In this document: one piece after another, positions 7,229-14,421 of the stretch
Layout of the letters: each line of letters begins with the position of its first letter
Numbering within the stretch: the first letter of the stretch is position 1
DNA from: Ilumatobacteraceae bacterium
GTDB lineage: Bacteria > Actinomycetota > Acidimicrobiia > Acidimicrobiales > Ilumatobacteraceae
Direction of reading: 5' to 3'
Assembly: GCA_017859785.1 (NCBI GenBank)
Contig: JAFMMJ010000019.1
Coordinates: 1-33,826, forward strand
DNA length: 33,826 nt
Program-made: the position numbers and the translations under genes
Notes under the pieces: model-generated
What the model was told of the DNA's origin: nothing
Seen by the model: the letters and a program-made list of their open reading frames with translations, nothing else
The model's database searches: none

Positions 7229-7661
7229 CGCTGCGGATCGCCTGTAGCGGGGTAGGCGACGCCGGTTCACACCGATCCGCGGGCGTGACCCGGTGCGAGC
7301 GTTCGTGTCGAGGTGCATCCGGACACCCAGAACCTGACCGGCCGGTCGAGTTGGCGTCGGGCGCGGTGACCAGCGGGCCGTGAGGCGCCTGCACGGGGCA
7401 GAGAAGCACCGAAGCGGGCATCCCTTGGAGCCTCAGCAGGGCAATCCAGACAGAGTCTGGGTTGTGCCCCGACCGGACTAGATCGCCCATAAGCGCCGTT
7501 ATGTCAAATTGAGACGGAGAAGCTGAATCGGGCACTCCCCCTCTTAAACGGCGCAGTTATTGGTGTTTCCGGCATTGAAGGCCCGCGTGGGCCGGTCACT
7601 TCCTCATGAGAGGCGCGTCGCGTGACGAAGGAACTCCTGCACCCGAACACAGGAGACCAAC
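7229..7661 (+). promoter_or_regulatory. Long structured leader of the M23 peptidase gene, no gene seen
   Basis: These 433 bases contain no convincing gene; a minus-strand open frame here lacks the third-position GC of the region. Several hairpins are visible. A two-step stem at 7439-7469 pairs GGGCA with TGCCC and, inside it, CCAGAC with GTCTGG around the loop AGA. GCGCCGTT (7493-7500) pairs with AACGGCGC (7547-7554) across a 46-base loop. GGCCCGCGTGGGCC lies at about 7579-7592, and CCTCATGAGAGG follows nearer the start. An AGGAGA ribosome-binding site (7651-7656) precedes the ATG at 7662. No TAnnnT box is placed for leaderless transcription. The arrangement suits a regulated 5' untranslated region. 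I could not match it to the c-di-AMP (ydaO) riboswitch that controls cell-wall hydrolases in other actinobacteria. Confidence 0.5.
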
Positions 7662-9533
7662 ATGTTCACCCTTCGCCCCTCACTCCCCGACCCCCGTCGT
7701 ATCGCCCGCCTCGCGAGCCTCGGGCTCGCCTTTGGCCTGGCCGCTTCGCCGGTCATCGTGCTCCCCGGCGTGGCGAGCGCTTCTCAGGTTGAAGTCACCG
7801 TGACCGGCTTGTCGGTCGGATCCCGCGGCGATGCCGTTGTTGCTCTCCAGCGCGCCCTCATCGCTCGCGGGATGGACGTGGTCGGTGGCGCCGACGGCGC
7901 CTTTGGGCCCATGACCCTCGCCGCACTCAATTCGTTCCAGAGTTCCGTCGGTCTCCCCCAGACCTCCTCGGTCGATGACGGAACGGCGACCGCGCTCGGT
8001 CTGGTGGACTCTCCTCTGGTTGGTCTCGCCAAGGGCAGCCGCGGTGACACCGTCGCGCAGCTCCAGCGTCTTCTGATTGCTCTCGGTCAGGACCCGGCCG
8101 GCGGCGCCGACGGCATCTTCGGCTCCGGCACCGAGGCGGCGCTTCGCAACGTTCAGAGCGCCTTCGGCCTCTCGGCCACGGGTGTGGTCGATGCTGATAC
8201 CGCCGCCCGTCTGCTGACTGGGAACGCTGCCCCCGCCGCCGCTCCGGCGCCGGCCGAGGCTCCCGCCGCGCCTGCTGAGGCCCCGGAGTCGGCTCCCGAG
8301 GCGGCAAGCCCTGCCGCCGACTCCCCTCTCATTGGTCTGAAATACGGCGACTGGGGCCGCAACGTCACCACCCTGCAGGAGCAGTTGATCGCTACCGGTC
8401 GTGAGCTCCGCGGTGGTGCCGACGGTCTGTTCGGCGTGTTGACCATGAACGCGCTCAAGGACTTCCAGACCGCCAAGGGTCTCGAGGTCACCGGTCGGGT
8501 GAACGAGGCGACGGCGCAGGCCCTCGCTTCCACCGCGGCCGACAAATCCGCTGCTGCAGCGTCCAACCCCTACACCCAGCTGGTCGGTCTCCGTCCGGGT
8601 GCACTGGGTGGAGCGGTCGAGGCGCTGCAGCAGCGACTCCTCGATCTCGGGATCCAGGTTCGTGGTGGTGTGGACGGCATCTTCGGCCCCGCGACCGCTA
8701 ATTCGCTGAAGGCCTTCCAGACGCAGCGCGGCCTCAACGCCGACGGTGTCGTCGACGCGGCCACGGCTGACGCCCTCAACGCCGCGGCGCCCGCTCCGGC
8801 CCCCGCCTCGGAGGAGGCTCCTGCTGTCGAGGTCGTCGCCGACGGTCGTGTCGGTTTCGCGGTCTACGGTGAGAAGGGCCAGCGGGTCACCGAGCTTCAG
8901 AGCGCTCTCGTGGCCGCTGGCGTGACGCTGCGCGGCGGTGTCGACGGCGACTTCGGCGCCGCTACCGCCTCCGCTGTCATGTCGTTCCAGCGCAACGCCG
9001 GTCTCGGCGTTACCGGTGTGGTCAACCAGGCGACCGCTGACGCTCTCGGCATCGGGGCCCAGCCGATTCCGGTCGACTCCCCTGTCGCCGTCGCCTCGAT
9101 CGACGTCTTCCCCGTCCAGGGCCGGTGTGGGTATGTCGACACTTGGCACGCTCCTCGGAGCGGTGGCCGTGTGCACCTCGGTGTCGACATCATCGCCGCC
9201 CGTGGGAACCTCGTGTACGCCGCGGTCGAGGGCACGATCACCAAGGTCTATTACGACCGTCCCGGTTCGCTCTCGGGTAACGGCGTTCGTCTCACCGCCG
9301 ACGACGGCACCTACTTCTTCTACGCCCACTTCGACACGATCGCCGAGGGCATCAGCGAAGGGGTTCGGGTGCAGGCTGGCCAGGTGGTCGGCACGATCGG
9401 CGCCACGGGCAACACCAGCACCCCCCACCTCCACTTCGAGATTCACCCCGGTGGTGGAACGGCGGTCAACCCGTATCCGGTGGTCAAGGCCGTCGACGCC
9501 TGCGAGATCACTGAACCGCCCGCGGTCGGCTGA
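7662..9533 (+). CDS. Secreted M23 metallopeptidase with five peptidoglycan-binding repeats
   Basis: The 623-residue product begins with a signal peptide (positive residues to 16, hydrophobic core, likely cleavage after VASA near 40). Five peptidoglycan-binding type 1 repeats follow at about 47-113, 118-186, 222-288, 306-372 and 397-463, each with GxxGxxVxxLQ and GxxDGxFGxxT. Pro/Ala/Glu-rich linkers separate repeats 2 and 3 (188-220) and 4 and 5 (374-392). The C-terminal LytM/M23 domain (about 482-615) carries the zinc ligands His505 and Asp509 (HLGVD) and His591 of HLH, plus the catalytic His556 (YAHF) and His589. All catalytic positions are intact, so an active endopeptidase cutting peptidoglycan cross-links outside the cell is expected. 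AGGAGA precedes the ATG. The long leader suggests control at the RNA level. Confidence 0.93.
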   Translation: MFTLRPSLPDPRRIARLASLGLAFGLAASPVIVLPGVASASQVEVTVTGLSVGSRGDAVVALQRALIARGMDVVGGADGAFGPMTLAALNSFQSSVGLPQTSSVDDGTATALGLVDSPLVGLAKGSRGDTVAQLQRLLIALGQDPAGGADGIFGSGTEAALRNVQSAFGLSATGVVDADTAARLLTGNAAPAAAPAPAEAPAAPAEAPESAPEAASPAADSPLIGLKYGDWGRNVTTLQEQLIATGRELRGGADGLFGVLTMNALKDFQTAKGLEVTGRVNEATAQALASTAADKSAAAASNPYTQLVGLRPGALGGAVEALQQRLLDLGIQVRGGVDGIFGPATANSLKAFQTQRGLNADGVVDAATADALNAAAPAPAPASEEAPAVEVVADGRVGFAVYGEKGQRVTELQSALVAAGVTLRGGVDGDFGAATASAVMSFQRNAGLGVTGVVNQATADALGIGAQPIPVDSPVAVASIDVFPVQGRCGYVDTWHAPRSGGRVHLGVDIIAARGNLVYAAVEGTITKVYYDRPGSLSGNGVRLTADDGTYFFYAHFDTIAEGISEGVRVQAGQVVGTIGATGNTSTPHLHFEIHPGGGTAVNPYPVVKAVDACEITEPPAVG

Positions 9534-9569
9534 TCGAGCATCTCGGCTGACCCGAAGTTCCCCTCCACG

Positions 9570-10343
9570 ATGAGCTCGTTCGACATTCAACTCATTCCCG
9601 GTCAGGATGACTGGTCGCGCCTTCGCGAAGCGTCCTTGGCCGTGGATGAGGGGTCCTACGGGGCGCTCTGGGTCTGTGACCATCTCGCCGGGTACTCAAT
9701 GTCGAGTGGCGAGATGCACGAGGCCTTCGCCTGGCTCGGGGCACTCGCCGAGGCCACCCGGCGCGTCGAACTCGGCGTGCTGGTGGTCAACGCGCACAAC
9801 CGAACGCCGGCTACGACGCTCGTGGCGGCCGCCACCATCGCTCGGCTGAGCGGGAGAACCTTCCACCTTGGTCTCGGTGCCGGAACCTCCCCAACGAGTC
9901 CCTTCGGTCGGGAGCAGCACGCCACGTCGACGCCGATCGCCAGTCCCATGGCCGCTCGACACGCACGAGTCGAGGAGGTGCTGGACCTCGCCGACCGGAT
10001 GTGGAGTCCCGACCGAGATGCGGACTTCGCCACCTTCCCGAACATGGAGCACCGGCCGAGGATCATCGTCGGTGTCAACAGTCTTGCGCTCGCTCGAATC
10101 GCAGGAACCCGAGCCGATGGCGTCAACGTGAGGTGGTCCTCCGATGGCGCACGGTCACAACTCGCCGAGGCTCAAGGCGCCGCTGGTCAGCGTCCTTTCG
10201 AGTTGACGGCGTATGTCATGCATGAGGACGGAATCGTCGACCCAGACCACCCTCGCCGTCGAGATCTCGAGGCGGCCGGTGTCACCCGAGTCATCGTCAC
10301 CCACATCGGGGTACCCGACCCAGACACGTTGTGCGGGCCCTAA
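9570..10343 (+). CDS. LLM-class flavin/F420-dependent oxidoreductase
   Basis: The 257-residue product belongs to the luciferase-like monooxygenase (bacterial luciferase / F420-dependent reductase) TIM-barrel family. It shows ALWVCDHL after strand 2, the RRVELGVLVVN segment, TIARLSGRTFHLGLGAG with the family's glycine-rich turn, and the late motif RIIVGVNSLALARIAGTRADGV, split here between residues 165 and 190. It is somewhat shorter than the usual 280-330 residues, mainly at the C-terminus, but there is no frameshift sign. Cofactor (F420 or FMN) and substrate cannot be told from sequence alone. It starts 36 bases after the peptidase gene and has no ribosome-binding site or good TAnnnT box, so it may be read from the upstream transcript. 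Confidence 0.8.
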   Translation: MSSFDIQLIPGQDDWSRLREASLAVDEGSYGALWVCDHLAGYSMSSGEMHEAFAWLGALAEATRRVELGVLVVNAHNRTPATTLVAAATIARLSGRTFHLGLGAGTSPTSPFGREQHATSTPIASPMAARHARVEEVLDLADRMWSPDRDADFATFPNMEHRPRIIVGVNSLALARIAGTRADGVNVRWSSDGARSQLAEAQGAAGQRPFELTAYVMHEDGIVDPDHPRRRDLEAAGVTRVIVTHIGVPDPDTLCGP

Positions 10344-10384
10344 GCAACTTGGGGCACAGAGGGCGCCGCGCAATGGCTCACAGA

Positions 10385-10390
10385 TAGGTT
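10385..10390 (+). promoter_or_regulatory. Leaderless -10 box TAGGTT
   Basis: TAGGTT ends six bases before the ATG at 10397 and no ribosome-binding site is present, so transcription would start at or next to the start codon. No -35 element is recognisable. Confidence 0.5.
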
Positions 10391-10396
10391 CACACC

Positions 10397-10936
10397 ATGT
10401 CCAAGCAATCCGACACTGAGCGCGACCTCGTCGCCGAGATCATCAATCTCGTGGCCTCGCAGGTCTCAACTGGCGTCCGTGTGGCTGGAGAGGTCCGGGA
10501 GAGGCAGGACCAGGCGCGTCGCCAACTCGAAACGGGCTTCCACACCATCAAAGAGGCTGCTGACGTCACTGTTCGCATGGTCCGCCTGCTCGATGAGATC
10601 GAACAGCCCCTCCGCGACGCGATCCCGGTGATCAGCCGGGCGGCGAGCGTGCTCGACGGCATTCTCAATGGCCTCCCCGACGACACGGCCGATCAGGTGG
10701 CCGAGATCATTCCGAAGGTTCGCGCCCTCGTCGACGGTTTCGCGCCGCTGGCTGCGATGGGGGCCGCGATGGCACCCCGGGCCGCGTCGCCTACTGCGAC
10801 GAAGCCGGAGACTGCTGCCAAGGCAACGAAGAAAGTCGCCAAAACCGCGAAGAAGACCACTTCGTCGACCACGAAGAAGGTGGCCAAGAAGCCAGCGAAG
10901 AAGGCCGCCAACAAGCCGGCCAAGTCACGTAAGTAA
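10397..10936 (+). CDS. Helical protein with lysine/alanine-rich histone-H1-like tail
   Basis: The 179-residue product has two parts. Residues 1-115 are predicted helical and acidic to neutral, with a hydrophobic pattern that recalls phasin-like or heparin-binding-haemagglutinin-like helical bundles. Residues about 130-179 are almost wholly Lys, Ala, Pro, Thr and Ser in repeats of KKxAKK and AxKPAK, like the tails of histone H1, mycobacterial HupB and HbhA. Such tails bind DNA, polysaccharide or membranes electrostatically. I see no enzyme motif. The gene is single, with its own TAGGTT box, and is convergent with the MerR gene 23 bases downstream. Nucleoid association or surface binding are both possible; no signal peptide is seen. 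Confidence 0.75.
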   Translation: MSKQSDTERDLVAEIINLVASQVSTGVRVAGEVRERQDQARRQLETGFHTIKEAADVTVRMVRLLDEIEQPLRDAIPVISRAASVLDGILNGLPDDTADQVAEIIPKVRALVDGFAPLAAMGAAMAPRAASPTATKPETAAKATKKVAKTAKKTTSSTTKKVAKKPAKKAANKPAKSRK

Positions 10937-10959
10937 CCCGAGCCCGCCCGGCGGACCAG

Positions 10960-11400
10960 TCAGATCGCGTCGGCGATATCTGCGATCTCGCCCGCGAGGG
11001 GCACCAACTGGGCGTCGACGTCTTCTTTGACACCAGCGAGTGACAAGACGTTGAGCACGCCCTGGCCCTCCCGAAGCACGTCAACGAGCTGCTCGCCCTG
11101 AGCGAGCACCACCGACTGGCCGCTGATGACGAGATGAGCGGAGGCGATGTCACCGGTCACGTGTGTGCGCAGGTACTCGAACACCCGTCGAACCGACTCG
11201 AGTTTGATGCCGGCGTCGAGGAGGGTCTTGATCACCCGCAACTCGAGGAGATCTTGGTAGCTGTAGCGGCGACGCGAGCCGCTGCCCTGTGCGTCATGGA
11301 GAGACGGGCGGATGAGGTCGGTGCGGGCCCAGTAGTCGAGCTGGCGATAGGTGATGCCAACGACCTTGGCGGCCTGACTTCCACTGAATCCGGTGTCCAT
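10960..11400 (-). CDS. MerR-family regulator, orthologous by position to Rv1830
   Basis: The 146-residue product has an N-terminal MerR winged helix with GITYRQLDYWARTDLI and RRRYSYQDLLELRVIK. The C-terminal half lacks a cysteine-rich effector site. Sequence and position match Mycobacterium tuberculosis Rv1830 (ResR), a regulator of cell-cycle and growth-related genes, which also follows the DUF151 gene. The start at 11400 is preceded by AGGAGG with a four-base spacer, so seven upstream in-frame residues were excluded. A strong promoter lies at 11451-11479, giving this gene its own transcript as well as possible read-through from the operon. The regulon cannot be read from this window. Confidence 0.85.
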   Translation of the reverse strand: MDTGFSGSQAAKVVGITYRQLDYWARTDLIRPSLHDAQGSGSRRRYSYQDLLELRVIKTLLDAGIKLESVRRVFEYLRTHVTGDIASAHLVISGQSVVLAQGEQLVDVLREGQGVLNVLSLAGVKEDVDAQLVPLAGEIADIADAI

Positions 11401-11450
11401 TTCGCCTCCTGCGACTTGCACCCGCGTAACTACGGCGGTGTGGGCTGTGA

Positions 11451-11479
11451 ACTCTACGGAGAAGGGCCCCGAGCGTCAA
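11451..11479 (-). promoter_or_regulatory. Consensus-like promoter of the MerR gene
   Basis: On the minus strand TTGACG (11479-11474) and TAGAGT (11456-11451) are separated by exactly 17 bases, the best sigma-70-type match in the window. The start point would be near 11444, giving a leader of about 43 bases with AGGAGG. A short hairpin with CCGGC and GCCGG arms (about 11481-11494) abuts the -35 box and may be an operator. Confidence 0.7.
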
Positions 11480-11509
11480 CCGGCACGAGCCGGGTGCGGA
11501 GGCACAGCG

Positions 11510-11995
11510 CTAGGAGGCGAAGTCCTCAGGTGAGACGTTCTCGAGGAATTCTTGGAACTCGTCGATGATCTCCTCGGACTCATCGGGTTCCTCGGCGGGC
11601 CGACCAGCCGCGTCGAGCACCTCCTCCGAGGCGAAGATCGGTACCTCGGCGCGCACGGCGATCGCGCAGGCATCTGAGGGTCGACACGACAGCGTGCTCA
11701 TCGCGCCGGCGGAGTCCTCGATGCGCAGCGACGCGTGAAAGGTGTGATCCCTGACCTCGGTGACGACGACGCCCACTGGACGTGCGCCGAGGGATTCGAT
11801 GACGTCCAAGAGCAGGTCGTGGGTCATCGGCCGAGGTGGCACGATTCCCTCCATCGCCGAATGGATGGCGGCGGCCTCCGGCGATCCGATGTAGATCGGC
11901 AGCAGGCGACCGTCGCCTTCGGTCTCGCGAAGAAGGAGCAACGGGGTGTTCGCAGGCACTTCGACGCGGACTCCCAGCAACTCCATTTGGCGCAT
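11510..11995 (-). CDS. Bifunctional nuclease family protein (DUF151)
   Basis: The 161-residue product belongs to the DUF151 / bifunctional nuclease family, reported in plants to have DNase and RNase activity; the bacterial role is poorly known. Typical features are the opening MELLGVRVEVPANTP, LLLLRE, LPIYIGSPEAAAI, the middle segment with TEVRDHTFHASL, and SCRPSDACAIAV. The last 35 residues are acidic. It sits between the FtsR-like and Rv1830-like MerR genes exactly as Rv1829 does in mycobacteria, so an ancient functional link with growth and division control is likely. TAAGTT ends six bases before the ATG, so besides the operon transcript it may have a leaderless message of its own. Confidence 0.88.
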   Translation of the reverse strand: MRQMELLGVRVEVPANTPLLLLRETEGDGRLLPIYIGSPEAAAIHSAMEGIVPPRPMTHDLLLDVIESLGARPVGVVVTEVRDHTFHASLRIEDSAGAMSTLSCRPSDACAIAVRAEVPIFASEEVLDAAGRPAEEPDESEEIIDEFQEFLENVSPEDFAS

Positions 11996-12001
11996 GAGGA
12001 G

Positions 12002-12007
12002 AACTTA
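12002..12007 (-). promoter_or_regulatory. Leaderless -10 box TAAGTT
   Basis: TAAGTT on the minus strand (12007-12002) is followed by six bases and the ATG of the DUF151 gene at 11995. No -35 element is recognisable. It would add an internal start within the pgsA-to-merR gene string. Confidence 0.45.
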
Positions 12008-12037
12008 CCCCTGCCCAGAGCGTCGAGTCGGACCGGG

Positions 12038-12859
12038 TCAGAAACGAGAACGGATCGCCGATGTCACCATCGCGGACCGAAGGCGACCGCCGAGATGCTC
12101 GAGCTCGGCGAGGCGCTCCCCCATCTCGCGACGGGCTTCTGGGCTGCGGAGGCGCGCTCTCGCGGCAACCAACTGCTCGAAGAGGGCCACCTCACGTTCC
12201 GCGCTCGTCTTCCAGGAGCGCAGATGACGACTCTCAACACCAGACGCGAGGAGATCGCGCGCTATCCGTCCCACCTCGACGTCACCCTCGCCGTACGTCG
12301 GGACACCGGCGGTGGAGCGAGGAGCCACGATGCCGAAATCCTCCAGCGAGGCGAGTTGGCTCTCGGTGAGGCCCGTCATGCCGAGGAACTCGCCACGCTC
12401 GACGAGAACTCCCGGCAGGAGGCGAGGAGCTGGGGCAACTGACCCATTCGCGCTCTCATCGGGCGCCGGGCGGCGCCGGAATGGGATCGGCAGATCGGTT
12501 CGACCATGTCCAGATGGGTGTGACGAGACCACCGAGTCGGGGACGCTCATCGGCGCGGTCGCGTCCTCGCCACGCGGCCTGAGATGCTCGCCTGAGGGGT
12601 CGATCTCACCGGAGTCGAGCCGGTCTTTGATGACTCGGAGCGGTAGGTAGTGCTCGCGCTGCTCGGTGAGGATCACCCGCAACAACTCGACGTCGGCCTC
12701 GTAGAACTTGCGGTATCCCGAGGCGGTTCGCTCCGGCGCGATCAACCCCTGGCTCTCGAGGAACCGGATCTTCGAGATGGTGACGTCGGGGAACTCCTCG
12801 AGCAGGATGCCGAGAACCTCGCCGATCGCGAGGTGACCGCGCGTGTCGACTTCAGCCAT
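12038..12859 (-). CDS. ftsR: FtsR-like MerR-family regulator
   Basis: The 273-residue product has an N-terminal MerR helix-turn-helix, HLAIGEVLGILLEEFPDV, then TISKIRFLESQGLI and RTASGYRKF, nearly identical in pattern to Rv1828 / FtsR. FtsR of Corynebacterium glutamicum activates ftsZ. After a Pro/Ser-rich linker (about 95-150) a second helical region, possibly a degenerate winged helix, recalls the second domain of Rv1828 that binds an effector or dimerises. The start at 12859 overlaps the end of the FHA gene by eight bases, indicating coupled translation. Context gcvH, garA, ftsR, DUF151, merR is the same as in mycobacteria and corynebacteria. Control of division genes here is inferred. Confidence 0.88.
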   Translation of the reverse strand: MAEVDTRGHLAIGEVLGILLEEFPDVTISKIRFLESQGLIAPERTASGYRKFYEADVELLRVILTEQREHYLPLRVIKDRLDSGEIDPSGEHLRPRGEDATAPMSVPDSVVSSHPSGHGRTDLPIPFRRRPAPDESANGSVAPAPRLLPGVLVERGEFLGMTGLTESQLASLEDFGIVAPRSTAGVPTYGEGDVEVGRIARDLLASGVESRHLRSWKTSAEREVALFEQLVAARARLRSPEARREMGERLAELEHLGGRLRSAMVTSAIRSRF

Positions 12860-13337
12860 CTGACCGCTCGAAGTACACGAGGTGGAACTTGCCGATCTGC
12901 ACCTCGTCGCCGTGTTGGAGCAGCGTCGCCTCGATCCGCTCCTGGTTGACGTAGGTGCCGTTGAGCGAACCGGAGTCGAGGATCTCGTGTCCGCTCTCGC
13001 GGCGCAGGATCTCCGCATGTCGCCGAGACACCGTGATGTCATCCAGCATGATCTCGGAGTCGGGATGACGTCCGATACGGGTCGTTGGGCTCTCAAGGCT
13101 GAAACGGGCGCCCGCCAGGCCCCCAGAGCGCACGATGAGCACACCGGTGCCTCGGGCGATCTCCGCGACGGGAACCTCGATGTCGTCTGACGGCCCTGGC
13201 GCGTCCTGGAGCGGGTCGACGCTGATCAAGGTGATGGTTCGATCGTCGAGCACGTCAAGCGCCCCGCCGCACGAGGAGCAGAAGTTGCTCGCTGGTGGGT
13301 TGCGGTGCCCGCACTGGTTGCAAAAGACGTACGACAT
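12852..13337 (-). CDS. garA: GarA/OdhI-type FHA protein with N-terminal zinc ribbon
   Basis: The 161-residue product has a zinc ribbon at 6-23 (CNQC and CSSC) and a forkhead-associated domain at about 64-155. The FHA core RIGRHPDSEIMLDDITVSRR, then HAE, GSLNGTYVN and HGDEVQIGKF, is very close to GarA/OdhI, which switches 2-oxoglutarate metabolism. The phosphothreonine-binding Arg90, Ser104 and Asn126 are present. GarA normally carries an N-terminal ETTSV motif that is phosphorylated by PknB/PknG and folds back onto the FHA domain. Here that motif is not found; the nearest candidate is RTIT with Thr34 and Thr36 just after the zinc ribbon. ATGA overlap with gcvH upstream and an eight-base overlap with ftsR downstream make this a tightly coupled operon. 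Confidence 0.88.
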   Translation of the reverse strand: MSYVFCNQCGHRNPPASNFCSSCGGALDVLDDRTITLISVDPLQDAPGPSDDIEVPVAEIARGTGVLIVRSGGLAGARFSLESPTTRIGRHPDSEIMLDDITVSRRHAEILRRESGHEILDSGSLNGTYVNQERIEATLLQHGDEVQIGKFHLVYFERSDG

Positions 13338-13726
13338 CAGCCCTCCACCAACGCGATATACGAGGCAACGTCGAGCAGTTCGTGATCGGAGTCCATCTCA
13401 CCGGCGATCTCGAGGAGCCAACCGTCGCCGTAGGGGTCGCGGTTGATGAGCGTCGGGGCCGAGGTCAACTCCTCGTTGGCACGAGTCACCGTTCCCGTCA
13501 GCGGTGCGTATATCTCGGTCACCGATTTCGTGCTCTCGATCTCGCCGAGGAGCTCCCCTCGTTCGACCGTTCGGCCGTTGGTCGGCAACTCGATGAAGAC
13601 CACCTCGCCGAGCGCGTCTTGGCCGTAGTCGGTGATTCCCACTCGAACGCAACCCGGAGACACGACCGAAACCCACTCGTGGTCCGTGGTGTAGAGCAGA
13701 CCGTCGGGGGCGTTCACGGTCGCCAA
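13337..13726 (-). CDS. gcvH: Glycine cleavage system H protein
   Basis: The 129-residue product is the lipoyl-carrier H protein that shuttles the methylamine group between P, T and L proteins during glycine cleavage. It has YTTDHEWV near the start, VGITDYGQDALGEVVFIELP, and the lipoylation site ESTKSVTEIYAP with Lys67. Length is normal. No other gcv gene is in the window, so it is either the carrier for proteins encoded elsewhere or acts in lipoate relay. Its stop overlaps the ATG of the FHA gene (ATGA), and pgsA ends 25 bases upstream. Confidence 0.95.
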   Translation of the reverse strand: MATVNAPDGLLYTTDHEWVSVVSPGCVRVGITDYGQDALGEVVFIELPTNGRTVERGELLGEIESTKSVTEIYAPLTGTVTRANEELTSAPTLINRDPYGDGWLLEIAGEMDSDHELLDVASYIALVEG

Positions 13727-13751
13727 CCGTAGCGTCCGAAACTGCGGTCGG

Positions 13752-14399
13752 TCACCTCGCCCGGGCGGCCTCGCGACCGACCCGCACCCCGTTGCGCACC
13801 GCCGGCACGTAGGCGACCGCGGTGTACCAACTCAGCACGAGTCCGGGCACCCCAAGAACCCATGCGGCGACGTGAAAGAACCCGGCGATCGAGATCGTGC
13901 TCTCGGCCATCAAGAAGCCCGGGAAGGCGAACATCAACAAGAACGTGGCGGTCTTCCCCCACCACGTGACGTCGAACCGCTCCATGTTGAGCACCACGGT
14001 CGCGCCGAGCATCATCGCACCGACGAGCACCTCACGGATCCCGACGGCGATGGCGAACCACACCGGAACGGAGCCGTCGATGATGAGCGCGATGATGCCG
14101 ACGATGAACAGGAGTCGATCGACCGTCGGATCGAACACTTTGCCGAATTCGCTCGTCTGGCCGAGTCGACGGGCGAGGAACCCATCGACCCAGTCCGTGG
14201 CGCCGAGTATTCCGAGCAGCCACGCGGCGTCTCGGCGATTCTCCTTCGAGAAGAGCAACCAGAGGAAGATCGGCAGGCACGCCAGGCGAATGAGGGTGAT
14301 GAGGTTGGGGATGGTCCACAGGCCGTCGAACATCGATGGGCGGGCTTCGCTCGCGAGGTTGGCTGCCTCCGCGTGCTCGTCAGATCCTGAGGCCACCAC
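13752..14399 (-). CDS. pgsA: CDP-alcohol phosphatidyltransferase (PgsA family)
   Basis: The 215-residue integral membrane protein belongs to the CDP-alcohol phosphatidyltransferases. The catalytic pattern DG-X2-AR-X8-G-X3-D-X3-D is complete in the segment DWVDGFLARRLGQTSEFG followed by KVFDPTVDR. Several hydrophobic spans follow the NLITLIRL start. The likely reaction joins CDP-diacylglycerol and glycerol-3-phosphate in phospholipid synthesis, though another alcohol acceptor is possible. The GTG at 14399 is chosen because a TACGCT box lies exactly six bases upstream, mirrored on the other strand for the HIT gene. An ATG at 14333 would remove a non-conserved stretch, and an ATG at 14423 overlaps the HIT start. 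It heads the gcvH-garA-ftsR gene string. Confidence 0.85.
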   Translation of the reverse strand: MVASGSDEHAEAANLASEARPSMFDGLWTIPNLITLIRLACLPIFLWLLFSKENRRDAAWLLGILGATDWVDGFLARRLGQTSEFGKVFDPTVDRLLFIVGIIALIIDGSVPVWFAIAVGIREVLVGAMMLGATVVLNMERFDVTWWGKTATFLLMFAFPGFLMAESTISIAGFFHVAAWVLGVPGLVLSWYTAVAYVPAVRNGVRVGREAARAR

Positions 14400-14405
14400 A
14401 GCCTG

Positions 14406-14415
14406 AGCGTACGCT
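14406..14415. promoter_or_regulatory. Palindromic bidirectional promoter, pgsA and HIT gene
   Basis: AGCGTACGCT is a perfect ten-base palindrome. It presents TACGCT on both strands (14410-14415 plus, 14411-14406 minus), sharing the TA at 14410-14411. Six bases separate each box from a start codon: ATG 14422 on plus and GTG 14399 on minus. The design is exactly symmetric, leaves no leader on either side, and has no visible -35 element. Confidence 0.65.
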
Positions 14416-14421
14416 CTGCCC

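Noticed and set aside
7137-7535. Minus-strand open frame of 132 codons in the peptidase leader
   Set aside because: Low third-position GC, no start signal, no family resemblance, and it runs into the end of the zinc-finger gene.
7229-7661. c-di-AMP (ydaO) or cobalamin riboswitch before the M23 gene
   Set aside because: Conserved sequence blocks of these classes were not found; only generic hairpins are visible.
7680-9683. Minus-strand open frame of 667 codons
   Set aside because: It is the antisense of the M23 peptidase gene; long opposite frames are common in GC-rich DNA. The plus strand has signal peptide, repeats and catalytic residues.
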